Shown piece by piece: positions 22,628 to 33,150 of a stretch of DNA of 64,000 nt. The stretch is from Rugalucina vietnamica. Taxonomy: Eukaryota > Mollusca > Bivalvia > Lucinida > Lucinidae. The position numbers and the translations under genes are program-made. Location: contig OZ024871.1 in assembly GCA_964017185.1 (NCBI GenBank), forward strand, positions 3,673,472 to 3,737,471. The letters run 5' to 3'. The notes under the pieces were generated by a model. That model was not told the origin of the DNA. It did no database searches and saw only the letters and a list, made by a program, of their open reading frames with translations. Positions within the stretch are counted from its first letter, which is position 1; each line of letters starts with the position of its first letter.

Positions 22628-24352
22628 AACAAACTTTCAAAATCAACGTAAATCCAACGTCATTACGACGTCGGAGTCTGACGTCTATCTGACGTCCAAC
22701 CGACGTCAAATGTCTGCTGGGGAGGAACGTCACCATCCAAAAAAGGAAAATTTACTATATCAAAATCAAAGTCATCGCGCTTATCATAAATTTTAGAAGA
22801 AACAAATCCATTTGCAACAGAAAGATGTAGATCTTAAAAGGGGGCTTCAGTATCTGTGATATTGGCTTTGTTCAACTGAAGTTCAGGTGGATAAATTTGA
22901 TTGACCATACCTTCAAAATAAGGGTTGTCAATGTTCAAAAGGTCATCGAGGTACCTAGATGTGGAATTAAAAGCCTCGATAACATCAGCTTGATTATCAT
23001 GGTTAAGAGAATCCATGAAATCTCTTTCGTAGCAGTATAAAAATAAATCAGCTACGAGAGGTGCGCAATTTGTACCCATCGGAATTCCAACAATTTGTCT
23101 GTATAACTTGGTTCCAAATCTAATATAAATATTATCAAGGAGATAGGATAAGGCATCGCATACATTCTGACATGACCAAAGTGTATACCGACTTTGGTCA
23201 GAGGAAGTGAAAAAAGCCTTTCTGTCATTACATGCCAAATAAAGTGAACCATAGTTTTTTAATGCCCTTTTGAAGGTCCACTCTATCAAATTCAGAAGTT
23301 TTTCTTTTATTAGATTATGTGGTAATGTTGTATACAGAGTAGAAAAATCATATGTGGACAAGCTTGTCGCACGGAACCCTCTACACTTCAATTTACTGAG
23401 CACCTCACCAGAATTTTTAATTGACCAAAACCAATTTTTATTTGAAGTTTCATACACTGTCTCACAGTATCTTATAACATGAGATTTGATAGCAGTAAGA
23501 CAGGAAGTTAATAATTTAGAAAGTTCAGTGGTAGTACAAGAGCTAGAATTTGCAATAAATCTAGCTTTGTATGGTCTTTTGTGAAGCTTAGGTAACCAAT
23601 ACATCGTAGGAAGTTTGTCTTGGCCTTCATTGACACAAACAGAAAACTTAACAGGTAAATCGTTTAAGTGGGCATTAACTACAGACACCTCATCAGTATC
23701 TGTCTCCAGATAAGCCCTGGTACCATCAAGCTCCTGTTTTAAGGTGTTAACGTAGTGAAGCCTACAAACGACAACAACATTGTTTGCGGCTTTATCTGCC
23801 GGAACCAAGACATACTTTCTATGAAACTCTTGGATACCCTGCTTCAAATGCCTAAATGACGATTTGGGTTTAGGAGGTAAAAGATTAGTATTTTGTGAAT
23901 AAAACTTAATACGTTTATCCACGATAGTGAAGATACTTCTTTTCCATTCTTTAAGAGCATTATCCTCAACACCCTCTCGTTTACACCATCGAATACCGAA
24001 ATCATTTAATGCAGATGAAATCTCCTCTCTACATTTGTCGAAATTAATGTAGGAAGGGAATCTATATTTCGGACCTTTAGAAACGTATGTTTGATCCCAT
24101 CCCTATCACGTATAACTATGCATATATTTAAACTAAAAATTGACAATTTATGTTTGTAGTGAGCTTCCCACGATTAAATTATTTCCCATCAATTATTTGC
24201 ATGCATCAACTTTGTCGACTGATCATATCATCATCATATCCTTTTATAGCCCTTTGTCCTCATCTGAGGGTTGGACTTGTTTGACAAGTCTCCTTCTGTT
24301 AAAAATTGCAAAATTACAGCAATTCTCTTTGGCTCCATGTTTGCAAATCTAA

Positions 24353-24396
24353 AGGGTCACTGACGAGGCTTGAATAGCCGAAACCGCGGTATGGTC
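24353..24396 (+). ncRNA. type I hammerhead ribozyme, complete consensus
   Basis: Best-preserved ribozyme here. Stem I GGGUCA (24353-24358) pairs with UGGUCC (24391-24396) through Watson-Crick and G-U pairs. Then CUGACGA (24359-24365), stem II GGCU/AGCC (24366-24369 with 24375-24378), GAAA (24379-24382), stem III CCGCGG (24383-24388), and the GUA cleavage triplet ending at 24390. Stem II differs from the 12.4 kb unit (GACU/AGUC) by a compensated A-U to G-C change. The short palindromic stem III would favour pairing between two copies, as known for dimeric hammerheads. Confidence 0.85.
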
Positions 24397-24703
24397 CATT
24401 ACCTTTCTCACAAATTATTATTTTTTTTTTGCTATTACTGCAGCTGGTGTTGTGCCGTGTAGTGGCTCTAAAAAGTCTCCACGTACACCATTTATAGTGC
24501 AGATTATATTTTTCTTTTGTCATATGAGATCAGAGAGGGTATTTTGAGAAATCAGAAAATTATTATCGGTTAAGATTCATTTTCTAACCAACGTTTACTG
24601 TATTTGGTCCCATTTAGATTAAACAAGACTTTATTATTGACTACCCTGTTAAAAGTTGCAAAAATACAGCAATTCTCTTTGGCTCCATGTTGCCAATTCT
24701 AAA

Positions 24704-24747
24704 TGGTCACTGAAGAGACTTGAATAGCCGAAACCGCAGTATGGCCC
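24704..24747 (+). ncRNA. type I hammerhead ribozyme, degenerate
   Basis: CUGAAGA at 24710-24716 and GAAA at 24730-24733. Stem II GACU/AGCC has one A-C mismatch, and stem III CCGCAG has lost its symmetry. Probably inactive or weak. Confidence 0.65.
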
Positions 24748-24796
24748 ATATATGCTCACTGCTCTTAAATGATCTCAGTTTTATTTTTATTCTTAG

Positions 24797-25975
24797 ACGA
24801 CCTCTCCACTCTGAGCGATTCTACGGATCGGCAGTATCCATTCTCACCTTCTTTTCGTCGTCCAACAACACTTCATCCCATGATTTCCTTAGTTTGTCGG
24901 ATCTATTCTGTGCAACTACATTTAGCTTGCGTACTTGAGAAATAATGCACTCTACATGCCCATACCATCTCATATTGCTGGAGTGAAGCACTACATCTAC
25001 ATGTATATTCTGAAGTCCAAGCCTTGAGAGATGGGAGTCTGAGCTTACTTCATCATTCGCCTTGAAATTACAGATCCAGCACATCATTGCACGGTCATTG
25101 CGCTGCAGGCGACAAAGTGTTGCCAGTCATTGCCCATGTTTCTGCTGCATGTGGCAGTACATAAGTTGAATACACTCGACCTCTGGTCAAACGTGGCAGT
25201 TTGCGATTGGTGTGGAGAGGAAGTAGTTGGAGGAACTTGCCCTCAGCCGATTTGCAGTGCGTGACTGCAGCCAGTTCACAACCTCCGCCAGCAGAAAGCA
25301 TGTCTCCCAGATAACAGAACTCTGGTACAGCCTCTTTTTCAACTAGAACCTCCCTCACTAGCCTTCCATCTATAGGACGCGCCTTTCCTAGGCAGCCAGC
25401 ACAGCTGAAATCAGGATCACGACGCAAGGAGCTTTTGATTCCACTGCATTTCTTGTAGATCCAGGACAAGCATCGACCACAGAAAACGGCATTTCTTCCT
25501 ACGCCTGTCTAACAGACGCCACAGGGATTCTTTCCGGATTTTTTCAGAAGGTTCAGATTGAGGCCAGATACCATGAACTTTGTCTTCCCCATGTTCACTC
25601 AAAGAACTTTCCTCTCCATCTCTGCTTTCCAAGTCTTCAACTTAACAGGTAGTTCTTCCATGGACTCGACAGTGTCATATCATAAGAAATCTGCATACAG
25701 CAGGACTCAATGTCAGCCTGTGCGGAACTCCCTATAGCAGAGTGAAGAGTGACACCAAAGTCCTCACTGTTTCCACTGCCCACTCTTACCCTGCTTCTCA
25801 TGATCTTATACATGGACTAGACCAGATGCACTAGTCATTCGTCAATTCTTAGTTTCGCATTGTCCACCAGATTACATCCCCCAGGACTCTATCAATTGCT
25901 TTCTTCAGATCAACGACGGCCATGTAGAGCAGCTTGTTAGTGCCCAAGTGCTTGATAAACACAGCAATCAGTTAA
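24797..25975 (-). pseudogene. non-LTR retrotransposon (LINE) RT relic
   Basis: Minus-strand decayed LINE in several frames. From the 5' side it reads: a block equivalent to L-Y-M-A-V-V-D-L-K-K-A near 25930 (RT motif A region), S-M-Y-K-I-M-R-S-R-V-R-V, a Cys-rich segment (C-S-G-I...C-A-G-C), E-F-C-Y-L-G-D-M-L-S-A-G-G-G-C, R-G-R-V-Y-S-T-Y-V-L, and the C-terminal R-W-Y-G-H-V-E. This order is familiar from a group of metazoan LINEs with an RT, a small Cys-rich block and a W-(Y/F)-G-H end. Frameshifts and stops are present throughout. A related plus-strand relic lies at 54330-55440. Confidence 0.8.
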
Positions 25976-26469
25976 ATAAAAAAAAATCATAATTTATAAT
26001 TGCCAGTACGGCTCATTTCAAGCATACCAAAATGGGCGACAACATACTTGCAAGTTCTTAGCTAATTGCTTTCTCCAAATACACATGGCCACAGTAGTCT
26101 AACCCAGAGCACCAAAAACGGCCAATGAGGCGATCGTACCTCATATTGAGTCATTTGCCAGAAAACATTCCAGGGTGTATGATTTTTTTTATTTATCGCC
26201 AAGAAGGCCAGTTAGAAAATAGTAACTGGTGTTTACCGAGAGGTAATTGGTAACTGCAGACCTCCAAAATCACGGAACAACTTCATCAGATGTGATGAAA
26301 ACAAAACAGAAATATTTGTTTTTTTTTTGTAGATAAATTTATTCTTGCGCACAATCATGCACAGGTCAAAGTGACAAAAAGGAATGATGTTGTTTGCAAT
26401 GTAGGAATTAAATTCTTCCAGACTTAGCTCCCACTTTTTGAAAGAAAGCACAATGGCACAGATCTTATA
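25976..26469. other. unassigned interior of element D
   Basis: A minus-strand frame at 26233-26451 (72 codons) has no recognised motif. It could be a scrap of element D's own coding region, but nothing identifies it. Confidence 0.35.
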
Positions 26470-27258
26470 TTAATGACATTTATTTTACAATGAAAGTGAT
26501 ATTTATAGATAATCTACACCATGAACATTTTACATCGTTCAGTGAATAAGATGTGATTTTTAAAAAAAACAAAAACCTCATTTATATTCATATATATGCA
26601 AATGAGGTTATTTGCATATTTGATTTCTATTTGAAAAAAAACAACCATTTAGCTTCATTTTGGTATCAATATTTTTGTTCTATTATGAACAGGACCAAAG
26701 ATATGAGCAATTTACTGTGTAAACTTTCTGAACCAAACTAATAGGTAAGGACATACAAAGTCTTGAAATATTCTAAAATGAATATTCATGAACATGCTGG
26801 TTAACTTTTGTCAATTTATGATAATTTATGGTCTAGCAATATCAAAGCCACAGTTATCCATTTCATTTAACATTTTACATCGATCAGAAAATAAGATGTG
26901 TTATTTTTTCTCAATGTTTAGCCAAAAAAGAAAGATCTCATTAATATTCATAAATATGCAAATTAGGTAATTTGCATATTGGAACTGTATTTGAAAGAGC
27001 AATCATTTAGCTTCATTTTGGTAACAATATTGTTGTTCTATGATAAAAAGAACCTAAGATATGAGCAATTTACTACATGTACACCTTTCACAACTGTCGG
27101 TCATTTTGTTTTTTGGTGGCCATCTTGAAAATGGCGGAATTTCAAGTGGCCAGGGATCAGAATTTGATTAGTGTCATGTAAAGAACATATGGTGAAAATT
27201 TCATGCTTGTATCATCAACTGAAGTATTTTCTCAAAATCTCTCACTAAGCCGCTCCAC
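26470..27258 (-). repeat. right arm of element D
   Basis: Inverted counterpart of 16769-17538, with the same paired sub-blocks, 'ggccatcttgaaaatggcgg' near 27119 and the GTGGAGC terminus at 27252-27258. Confidence 0.75.
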
Positions 27259-27276
27259 TAAGAAGTAAACTGTTGT

Positions 27277-27506
27277 ATTTGAGCCGCATCGTGTGAAAAC
27301 GGGATTCTTGCCTTGGCGAAAACAAAGGCGCAGATCAGCTTCGCAGTAACTGCGAAGCTGATCAACGCCTTTGTTTTCGCTACTTGGATAGTACAATTTC
27401 TCTTTTACTTAAGCGTCTAGATTTTTTCTGAGACTTTACAGGCCGGTTTGTATCGGACCTGGTCGGAATCCCCGAAGACCGGTTTTCTCGTGTCGCGGCT
27501 CATTTT
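27277..27506 (+). mobile_element. palindromic MITE, family A
   Basis: One of the best-preserved copies: 'gagccgcatcgtgtgaaaac' at the left, the central palindrome at about 27328-27369, and 'ttttctcgtgtcgcggctc' at the right. It lies 18 bp outside element D. Confidence 0.85.
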
Positions 27507-28339
27507 ATTGTTATTGTCTAGACATCAGGCGTGTTTCTGACAGGATTCACGCCAGCAGCTGTTGGTGATCAGAATACACTAGACAAACCTTTTGCACTCG
27601 AGCATGCAGAATCAAATAAGAATATTAGCTGGAACAAATTGAATACGCGCCTATATGATGTGCAGCATTTTACAGTAGCTAAATTGAATGAACAAATTTA
27701 AACGAAACAATTTGAGAATATGCTTTTATTATTATTTTTTTTAAACAAAGATTGTGGGTAAGTGTTTTTTTTTTCTTCTTCTTCTTCTTCTTTATAAACG
27801 CGATGAACCGCCTCGGCAAGACGATCTTTATATGTACCCACCCACTTTCAATGTTTGGAGCATCATTTTGAACAATATTAAACTCTTTCAAGAGATCCTT
27901 CTCAGCTTTCCAGTCGAATTGTTCGTTGCGTAATGTGATCGTGAAAGTTCAATGCATTGCGCTCCATGAAAAAAGGCAATCACAGTTCCAATAATAAACT
28001 TTAATTAAATTGCGTGTATGCACATAGATTCACAGTTGCTATTGTCAATGTAGTGTCAGTTTCAGGAAAACTGTCAACAGCAGCCGCAAAGTGCTAATGT
28101 TGAGTTAAAATAAGGCAAAGCACATAAAGCACAATTGAAGAGAGGAAAACAGAACTGAATTTCATGTGACCGAATAGCCCCCTTTAGGAGAAAAAACTGT
28201 TCACTTGTATTACTTGTAGTTTCTTTTCTTTTTTATCAGTAACTATCATTTTATCTATTTGTCAGCTTGATCTTAGGGTTTGACATTGGTTCCAAAACCA
28301 CCAGTTTCCGGTCAATGCTTTCTCAAAGTTTTCATTATC
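27507..28339. other. unassigned sequence with a MITE-B relic
   Basis: At 27738-27845 the words 'caaagattgtgggtaagtg', 'gaaccgcctcggcaag' and 'tacccaccc' mark a decayed MITE family B copy interrupted by a CTT microsatellite. Nothing else recognised. Confidence 0.45.
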
Positions 28340-28560
28340 CCATATTTGACGAATGGATTTTCCCATCATTATCATTTGGATCAGTCTACTTTCATTTTTA
28401 GAGGCGTCAGGAGTGATTTTTAAATTTATTGAATTTTTCGATGAAAATTCTCTAAGCAAACATAATAGCCCCAGATGGGACGCCGCGTTCTGCGGCGTCA
28501 CATCTGGGGCTATTCTGTTTGCCTATTTCCAATAAAAAGGACACCAGGCGTAAATGAGTT
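28340..28560 (+). mobile_element. MITE family F with a strong hairpin
   Basis: A related copy lies at 40066-40250 (shared: 'cccatatttgacgaat', 'atcattatcatttggrt', 'ccactttcatttttag', 'aataaaaaggac'). A near-perfect hairpin spans 28456-28522: GCAAACA/TGTTTGC, ATAGCCCCAGATG/CATCTGGGGCTAT and ACGCCGC/GCGGCGT around a 5-base loop. No coding capacity. Confidence 0.7.
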
Positions 28561-29723
28561 AATACGATGTAGTTGGACACACAGTAATGACAAAACTATT
28601 TCTCCCTTCTGTTGCAGAACGAACACGTACAGCTTGAAGAAAACTTTTGGAGAGAACGGGTTCCAGTCAACGAAATATTCTAAAGTGTCAACAAACAACG
28701 GACGTAATTCTTCAGACACATCACAAACCGCAGTGTAGACATGTGTGAACATTAACAGGTGTACACGTTTAGAAAATAGAACATGCTTACGATAGCTACT
28801 TGCTCATCTCCAAGAGTTTACATCGAGGTTATTTATTGAGATTGTTCCAAGTTTATAAGTGGATAATTCCACGTGTTACTGATCTATAACGGTACGTTGC
28901 GCTATGACATATACAGTGTATTGTATAAGGTTTTCGGAAGGTTTCATAGGTTTCCCGCCCAAAGTTTGAGTGTTTCTGGCAGCTTTTGTGTTATTTGTAT
29001 AGAATATATGTTGCATTCTCCTTAAACTACAACATTTGTTCAACGCAACGCTATGGTGGAAACCTCGTAATGTTACATACGTGCAGCATAAATATGTGTC
29101 AAAAAGGGAGGGGGTAAGATTTTTGCCAAAAACAAAAATATTTTGTCAGAAAACATTTTTGTTTTTGCAATAGATTATCAAGAAAACACTACAATATGCT
29201 TATTGCAACCTAATATTTTGGGTAGAAACTATTTATGAACGAATAACAGATACATCATCATTTTTATAAGTTTTATTACTATAAATAACACTGTCCATCG
29301 CTTATGCAAAAACCTGTACCTTAAAAATACATTGCAACTTTTAATGTGAACAGTGACTCCACATGTTTTGTAGACATTAGGGAAGTTCTTCTGACAATGG
29401 CGTGCATGTATCAAATTATGGTAAAACCAATCGTTGTGTGGTGCTGAAATGACATTAGATTTTAAGTCCAAGGAGGCATCATAAACCATCAAATATTGAT
29501 AAACATATTTTGCACAGTATATTTATATGCATCATAACTTGTACACTTTGTGTATACCTGTTGAAATAGGACAGGTAGTATGTTCATTCAGGTAGAACAT
29601 ACATATACAGTATATTTGCATAGCCTTGGTGAATTACAAATAATGGAGCTGAGCCCGTCTATTTTTGACAGCCTCCCCCCTTGCCCAAACATGGCATTTT
29701 GATATAATACACAAATGTATGTC

Positions 29724-29772
<49 letters not shown>

Positions 29773-30271
29773 GTGTTCAAAATATTTGGTAGGTCAAGGG
29801 GGGGGGGACATGGTATTATAAATGTTGCCTATTTCCTATATGATGCTATATTAAATTCAAAGATTTTGTCCAATTTTGAAAGAAGTCTCTGCTTGAGTTA
29901 AACAAAAGATTACATGTCTAATTACAATAGAAACTTATTTTTTGACTGCAATTAACTTCATTGCAGTGCCTGGAACTTGAGATTTAGAAAATTTCTTGGG
30001 CAATCTCTCTAAAGAAATCTTCCAAAAACCTTTAAAATAGCGTCAACATGAAATACATATAGATTCGCATAGACTCACAGTTCCACTAGAATGGTATTTT
30101 GTGATGTTCCTGTTTTTATCTAGTCTTTAAAGTAAATGCCAATATGAAACTCATGAACTTGAATGTACAGTGGATGAGCAAGATAATTATAAAAATATAG
30201 TAACATCTAAAGTTCGAAGAAGATACTGAACTCAAAATACTTTCGAGAGAAACCATTGCTCCTTTGCATTG
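28561..30271. other. unassigned sequence with homopolymer tracts
   Basis: A 42-base A-run lies at about 29728-29769 and a G-run at 29802-29810. Minus-strand frames at 28510-28752 and 29229-29492 show no motif. No repeat partner was recognised. Confidence 0.4.
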
Positions 30272-30385
30272 AAAAAAGGTACAAGTAGGCAATGATCAGG
30301 AAAAGGCGTAATCAGAAAGAAATTCCCACTCTAAAAACCGAGGTGGGAAAAACTAATTTGACAATTAGGTACTTACATGTATACT
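30272..30385 (-). mobile_element. PLE 3' terminus fragment
   Basis: About 114 bp of PLE 3' end in antisense, ending in the 'caattaggtacttaca' block. Confidence 0.8.
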
Positions 30386-31600
30386 TAGAAAAGTTTATTG
30401 ACAACGTCACGGAGAGTGCCAGATGCATGCCCGGGATGCATGGTCTTGTGGTAGCTCATTCCTCTTATCTTGTTGGCGGTAATAAAGGGAAACAAAGAAC
30501 ATACAATAGCAACAGGATCAGGTAGACTGTAGGAAAAAATAATTAGAAATTATAGAACCTCGGGCATTTTGGACGATTGTTATTAATGTCAACACGATTG
30601 AGTTCCAAGCAACAATGAAGTGTGATTAACCAATTTGCATGCTCGGTTTTGCTCATCTTAGCTCTTCACGCTAATTGGAATTTTTATTGTCCTATTTATT
30701 CTAAAAAAGAGCTTTATAAAACCAATCACGTTAGATACGCTAGAGAAAATCACAGGCGCCTGTATATTAATGTCAATAAAGTCCTGAACTCGTGCTTATT
30801 TGTGTCAATTTTATCTCCAGTTATAGCTCTATTAGGCCTTCGACCCTGACTTTATGTACAGATGGGTCTTTGACAGTAATGAATTCCATATTTCAGTAGG
30901 CAATTCGTCTTTCTCAGTAACCAATTTGTTTTTCGCACTAAGAACTAATCTTTAAGATGAGCATCGGTGCGGGAAACATACATTTCTTATTTCGACCAGA
31001 TTTCGCTATTCTGATATTCTTTAACACATGCGTTAACGATTAAAAATGTGTGAGAGAGGTATCGATAGATAGACGAGTAATTAACTATTGATGTCGGTAC
31101 ATAAAAGGCAACGCCTTTGTGGGTCGTATTTTCAGAGAACAATAAGATTTTCTCATTACATGGCTGAAATGATATTTCATTTAAGGAAGATAACAAATTA
31201 AGTTTTGGCCATATTTGACCGCAGTTTGCCCTGACAATCAATGCTTTTCAATCACATCGATGGTCACATTCTATGAAATAGATTATTTGCCAAGAACAAC
31301 CCATGTATAAATTGAAATACAATTCCATTATTTATGGTGTTTTATGTTTGGCTTAATGCGGACTAGGATATCTCAATAGAATGCCAACAGTTAATGGGAT
31401 TTCTACATATAAATGTGATAATGGAATATAACACAGAACATAAAGTGCAATTTAGAGAAGAATAACAAACTGAGCAAAGCCAGTGTCCTTTGGGTTTCTA
31501 ACAAGGTTTTACAAACTTGGCACGGAGCGGTATTGGTGATGATGTTTAGAGGGTTGTTATTAACATCACGAAAACGTGACTATAGTAATATATAGAGGAT
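30386..31600. other. unassigned sequence
   Basis: No recognised gene or repeat. Short frames at 30622-30849 (+) and 30987-31241 (-) have no motif. Confidence 0.4.
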
Positions 31601-31795
31601 ATTCAAGTTTTTGGAGTGAATATGAGTTTTATTTCATTGAGTGAAGTGAAAAATATTTATATTTCATGAGTTTTATTTCATTGAGTGAAGTGAAAAAAAA
31701 TATATTTCATGAGTGCCGAAGCCACGAATAAAATATATAATTTTTCACTTCACAAGATGAAATAAAACTCATATTCACGACAAAAACTTGAATTT
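31601..31795. mobile_element. palindromic AT-rich MITE with an internal tandem duplication
   Basis: TIRs ATTCAAGTTTTTG / CAAAAACTTGAAT continue as an imperfect palindrome ('gtgaatatgagttttatttc' and its complement). The left arm contains a roughly 50-bp tandem duplication ('gttttatttcattgagtgaa' twice). No coding capacity. Confidence 0.75.
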
Positions 31796-32151
31796 TCTTT
31801 TTATTATATTGCATGTAGTCATTGTAACGTTGCGCGCTAAAGCATATGACGTCAAAATCTTAAAGACGTCATTACGTTACGCCATTACGTCGCTTTTGTG
31901 TGTGAACGTTCATTGCGTCAACAATAGCATAGATTATAAAATTCATTTATGTATAAATTAGAAATGAAACGGTGGAATCGTAATTTGCGTATTCCCAATT
32001 CTTATATTTTCACATGTGAAAATATAACTTTTTTATATTTTCACATGTAAAAATATAACTTTTTCAAATATTGGTTATATTTAATACATATTTCTCTATA
32101 TTTCATCACTTGCCATATAATAAATGGATTTTTCCGCTGTAAAATTAAAAA

Positions 32152-32327
32152 AAAAAGATATTAATATTCATGCTCAAAACATTGATTGGGGGTACACGTT
32201 AGAACCGCCCCGCCTCGTTCTAACGAATACCCAAAATCTATGTTATGGAGAAAAAAATAAAGAAAAAAGGCATTCCCATACATTACTCACTTTAACAATA
32301 TGAAACTGGGGTTTAAGTTCGGACATG
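32152..32327 (+). mobile_element. MITE family B, decayed
   Basis: Contains 'catgctcaaaacattgattg', 'ggtacacgttagaaccgcc', 'acccaaaatctatgttatgg' and 'gaaactggggtttaag', in family order with many changes. Confidence 0.65.
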
Positions 32328-32938
32328 CTGATGAAAGGTTAGAAAGTAGGGAGACTGTACTCTCTAAAAGCAATGACTTATACGCTGCACATCTGATATG
32401 CGTCTTTGTTTTCGCATATGCCCATCAAAATTATGTTGTTGTTTTCTCATGATGCAGCTCATATTTGACCGCCATCCTTCTCTTTTATTCCCAAACACGA
32501 CACAAATATGGAATATTTTGCGTCAGTCCGAAAAAGAAAATTATTTTAAATCCTCAGATGGTACATATGGTCAAACCAAAGGACCATTGGCCCTGAGAAC
32601 ACTCAACTGAGATGTGGTCTTTGAAAAATGGCCGTTGATCAAATTGACATCGAGCTTGAATACTCACATACATGTAACTTCATTAACTCGGTATTGAACT
32701 GTATGTATCTATAAATTGTCACGCCACAAGCTACAAACCTTCTAAACAAACCATTGTTTACACGTCTCCATTGAAAAACCTATGACTAATTTTGAATTTG
32801 TTGTAAAACTACTGTAAGGTCAGAACTTAAGTTAGCACACTATGTTCACTTCCAAATTGAATCAGATATAATAAAGAGCTACTATTCTGCTGATTGATAT
32901 ATGTTTGTGTCCAAGCGTTGGACAGGATACATTTATTG
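32328..32938. other. unassigned sequence
   Basis: No recognised feature. A 70-codon plus frame at 32398-32610 lacks motifs. Confidence 0.4.
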
Positions 32939-33150
32939 AGCTGCGTCATAAGAAAAACGGATTTTACCTATGCGAAAAAAGGCGCAGATCAGCTCTGCAG
33001 TAACTGCGCAACTGATTAACGCCTAAAAGTTTGTTTTCGCTACACTAATAGTACAGTTTCTTTTCTACTTATTTCCGAAATTTCAAGCTTCTAGCCATTT
33101 TCTCTGACTGCTCAGACCGGTTTGTGTAAGTCCTGTTCGGTTGCCCCGTT
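32939..33150 (+). mobile_element. MITE family A, right end missing
   Basis: Left end 'gagctgcgtcataag' and a decayed central palindrome ('ggcgcagatcagctctgcag' with a mutated partner), then the 'agaccggtttgtg' block. The right TIR is absent; the sequence passes directly into a hammerhead-repeat relic. Confidence 0.65.

Larger units (their letters stand above)
20105..22721. mobile_element. 2617-bp foldback element rich in GACGTC, inserted in PLE copy 1
   Basis: Ends are CCCAGCAG... and ...CTGCTGGG. Comparison with the uninterrupted PLE copy (junction at about 46430) shows a 2-bp GA target duplication. Inside, 20428-21145 and 21917-22720 are long imperfect inverted arms (about 0.7-0.8 kb). The first ~320 bp (20105-20427) is a second, related GACGTC-rich terminus and has a partner at 21161-21230. 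A perfect hairpin lies at the centre. There is no transposase, so the element is non-autonomous. I cannot name the superfamily. Confidence 0.85.
19017..24084 (-). mobile_element. PLE copy 1, RT-bearing, split by a foldback element
   Basis: Minus-sense PLE whose 3' end is at 19017 and whose 5' truncation is at 24084, where similarity to the 45-48 kb copy stops. It is contiguous with that copy except for the insert at 20105-22721. Nucleotide identity to copy 2 is high, so the two are young relative to most fragments here. Confidence 0.9.
19636..24084 (-). pseudogene. Penelope-like reverse transcriptase, disrupted
   Basis: Remnant of the PLE RT. The block at 22834-23922 keeps the PLE signatures: V-P-A-D-K-A near the N-terminus, L-P-K-L-H-K, motif A S-T-Y-D-F-S-T-L-Y, G-I-P-M-G-T-N-C-A-P, and the catalytic R-Y-L-D-D-L-L. 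A Leu codon right after T-E-A-P-F is mutated to TAA (copy 2 has an open codon there). Downstream the frame is split by the 2617-bp insert and resumes to the stop at 19636-19638. The region upstream of the 5' truncation, including the CxC motif, is missing, so whether this copy also had TGA there cannot be known. The SECIS-like fold after the frame is intact in sequence. Confidence 0.9.
24294..24796 (+). repeat. hammerhead-bearing tandem repeat
   Basis: About one and a half units. It starts within a unit at 'ctgttaaaaattgcaaaatt' and ends at 'cagttttatttttattc', the family's common 3' limit. Two hammerhead cores lie about 351 bp apart. It sits directly against the LINE relic. Confidence 0.8.
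16769..27258. mobile_element. long-TIR element D (about 10.5 kb) with nested insertions
   Basis: The ends are inverted repeats starting GTGGAGCNGCTTARTGAGA, each flanked by TA (16767-16768 and 27259-27260), consistent with a TA target duplication. The arms (about 16769-17538 and 26470-27258) are imperfect inverted copies of roughly 0.8 kb that share 'aagatggccgccaaaa' and several 'atgaatattcat' blocks. Between them lie a TA-flanked MITE, a dead PLE RT copy split by a foldback element, a hammerhead repeat and a LINE relic. No transposase was recognised, so this may be a non-autonomous foldback element bloated by insertions, or two independent inverted copies. Confidence 0.6.

Noticed and set aside
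20115..22710. Regularly spaced GACGTC repeats resembling a CRISPR array
   Set aside because: Repeats are only 6-8 bp, spacing is irregular, and the sequence is eukaryotic; it is the interior of a foldback element.
22834..22860. Premature stop of PLE copy 1 as another selenocysteine codon
   Set aside because: The stop is TAA at a Leu position that is a sense codon in copy 2, so it is ordinary decay.
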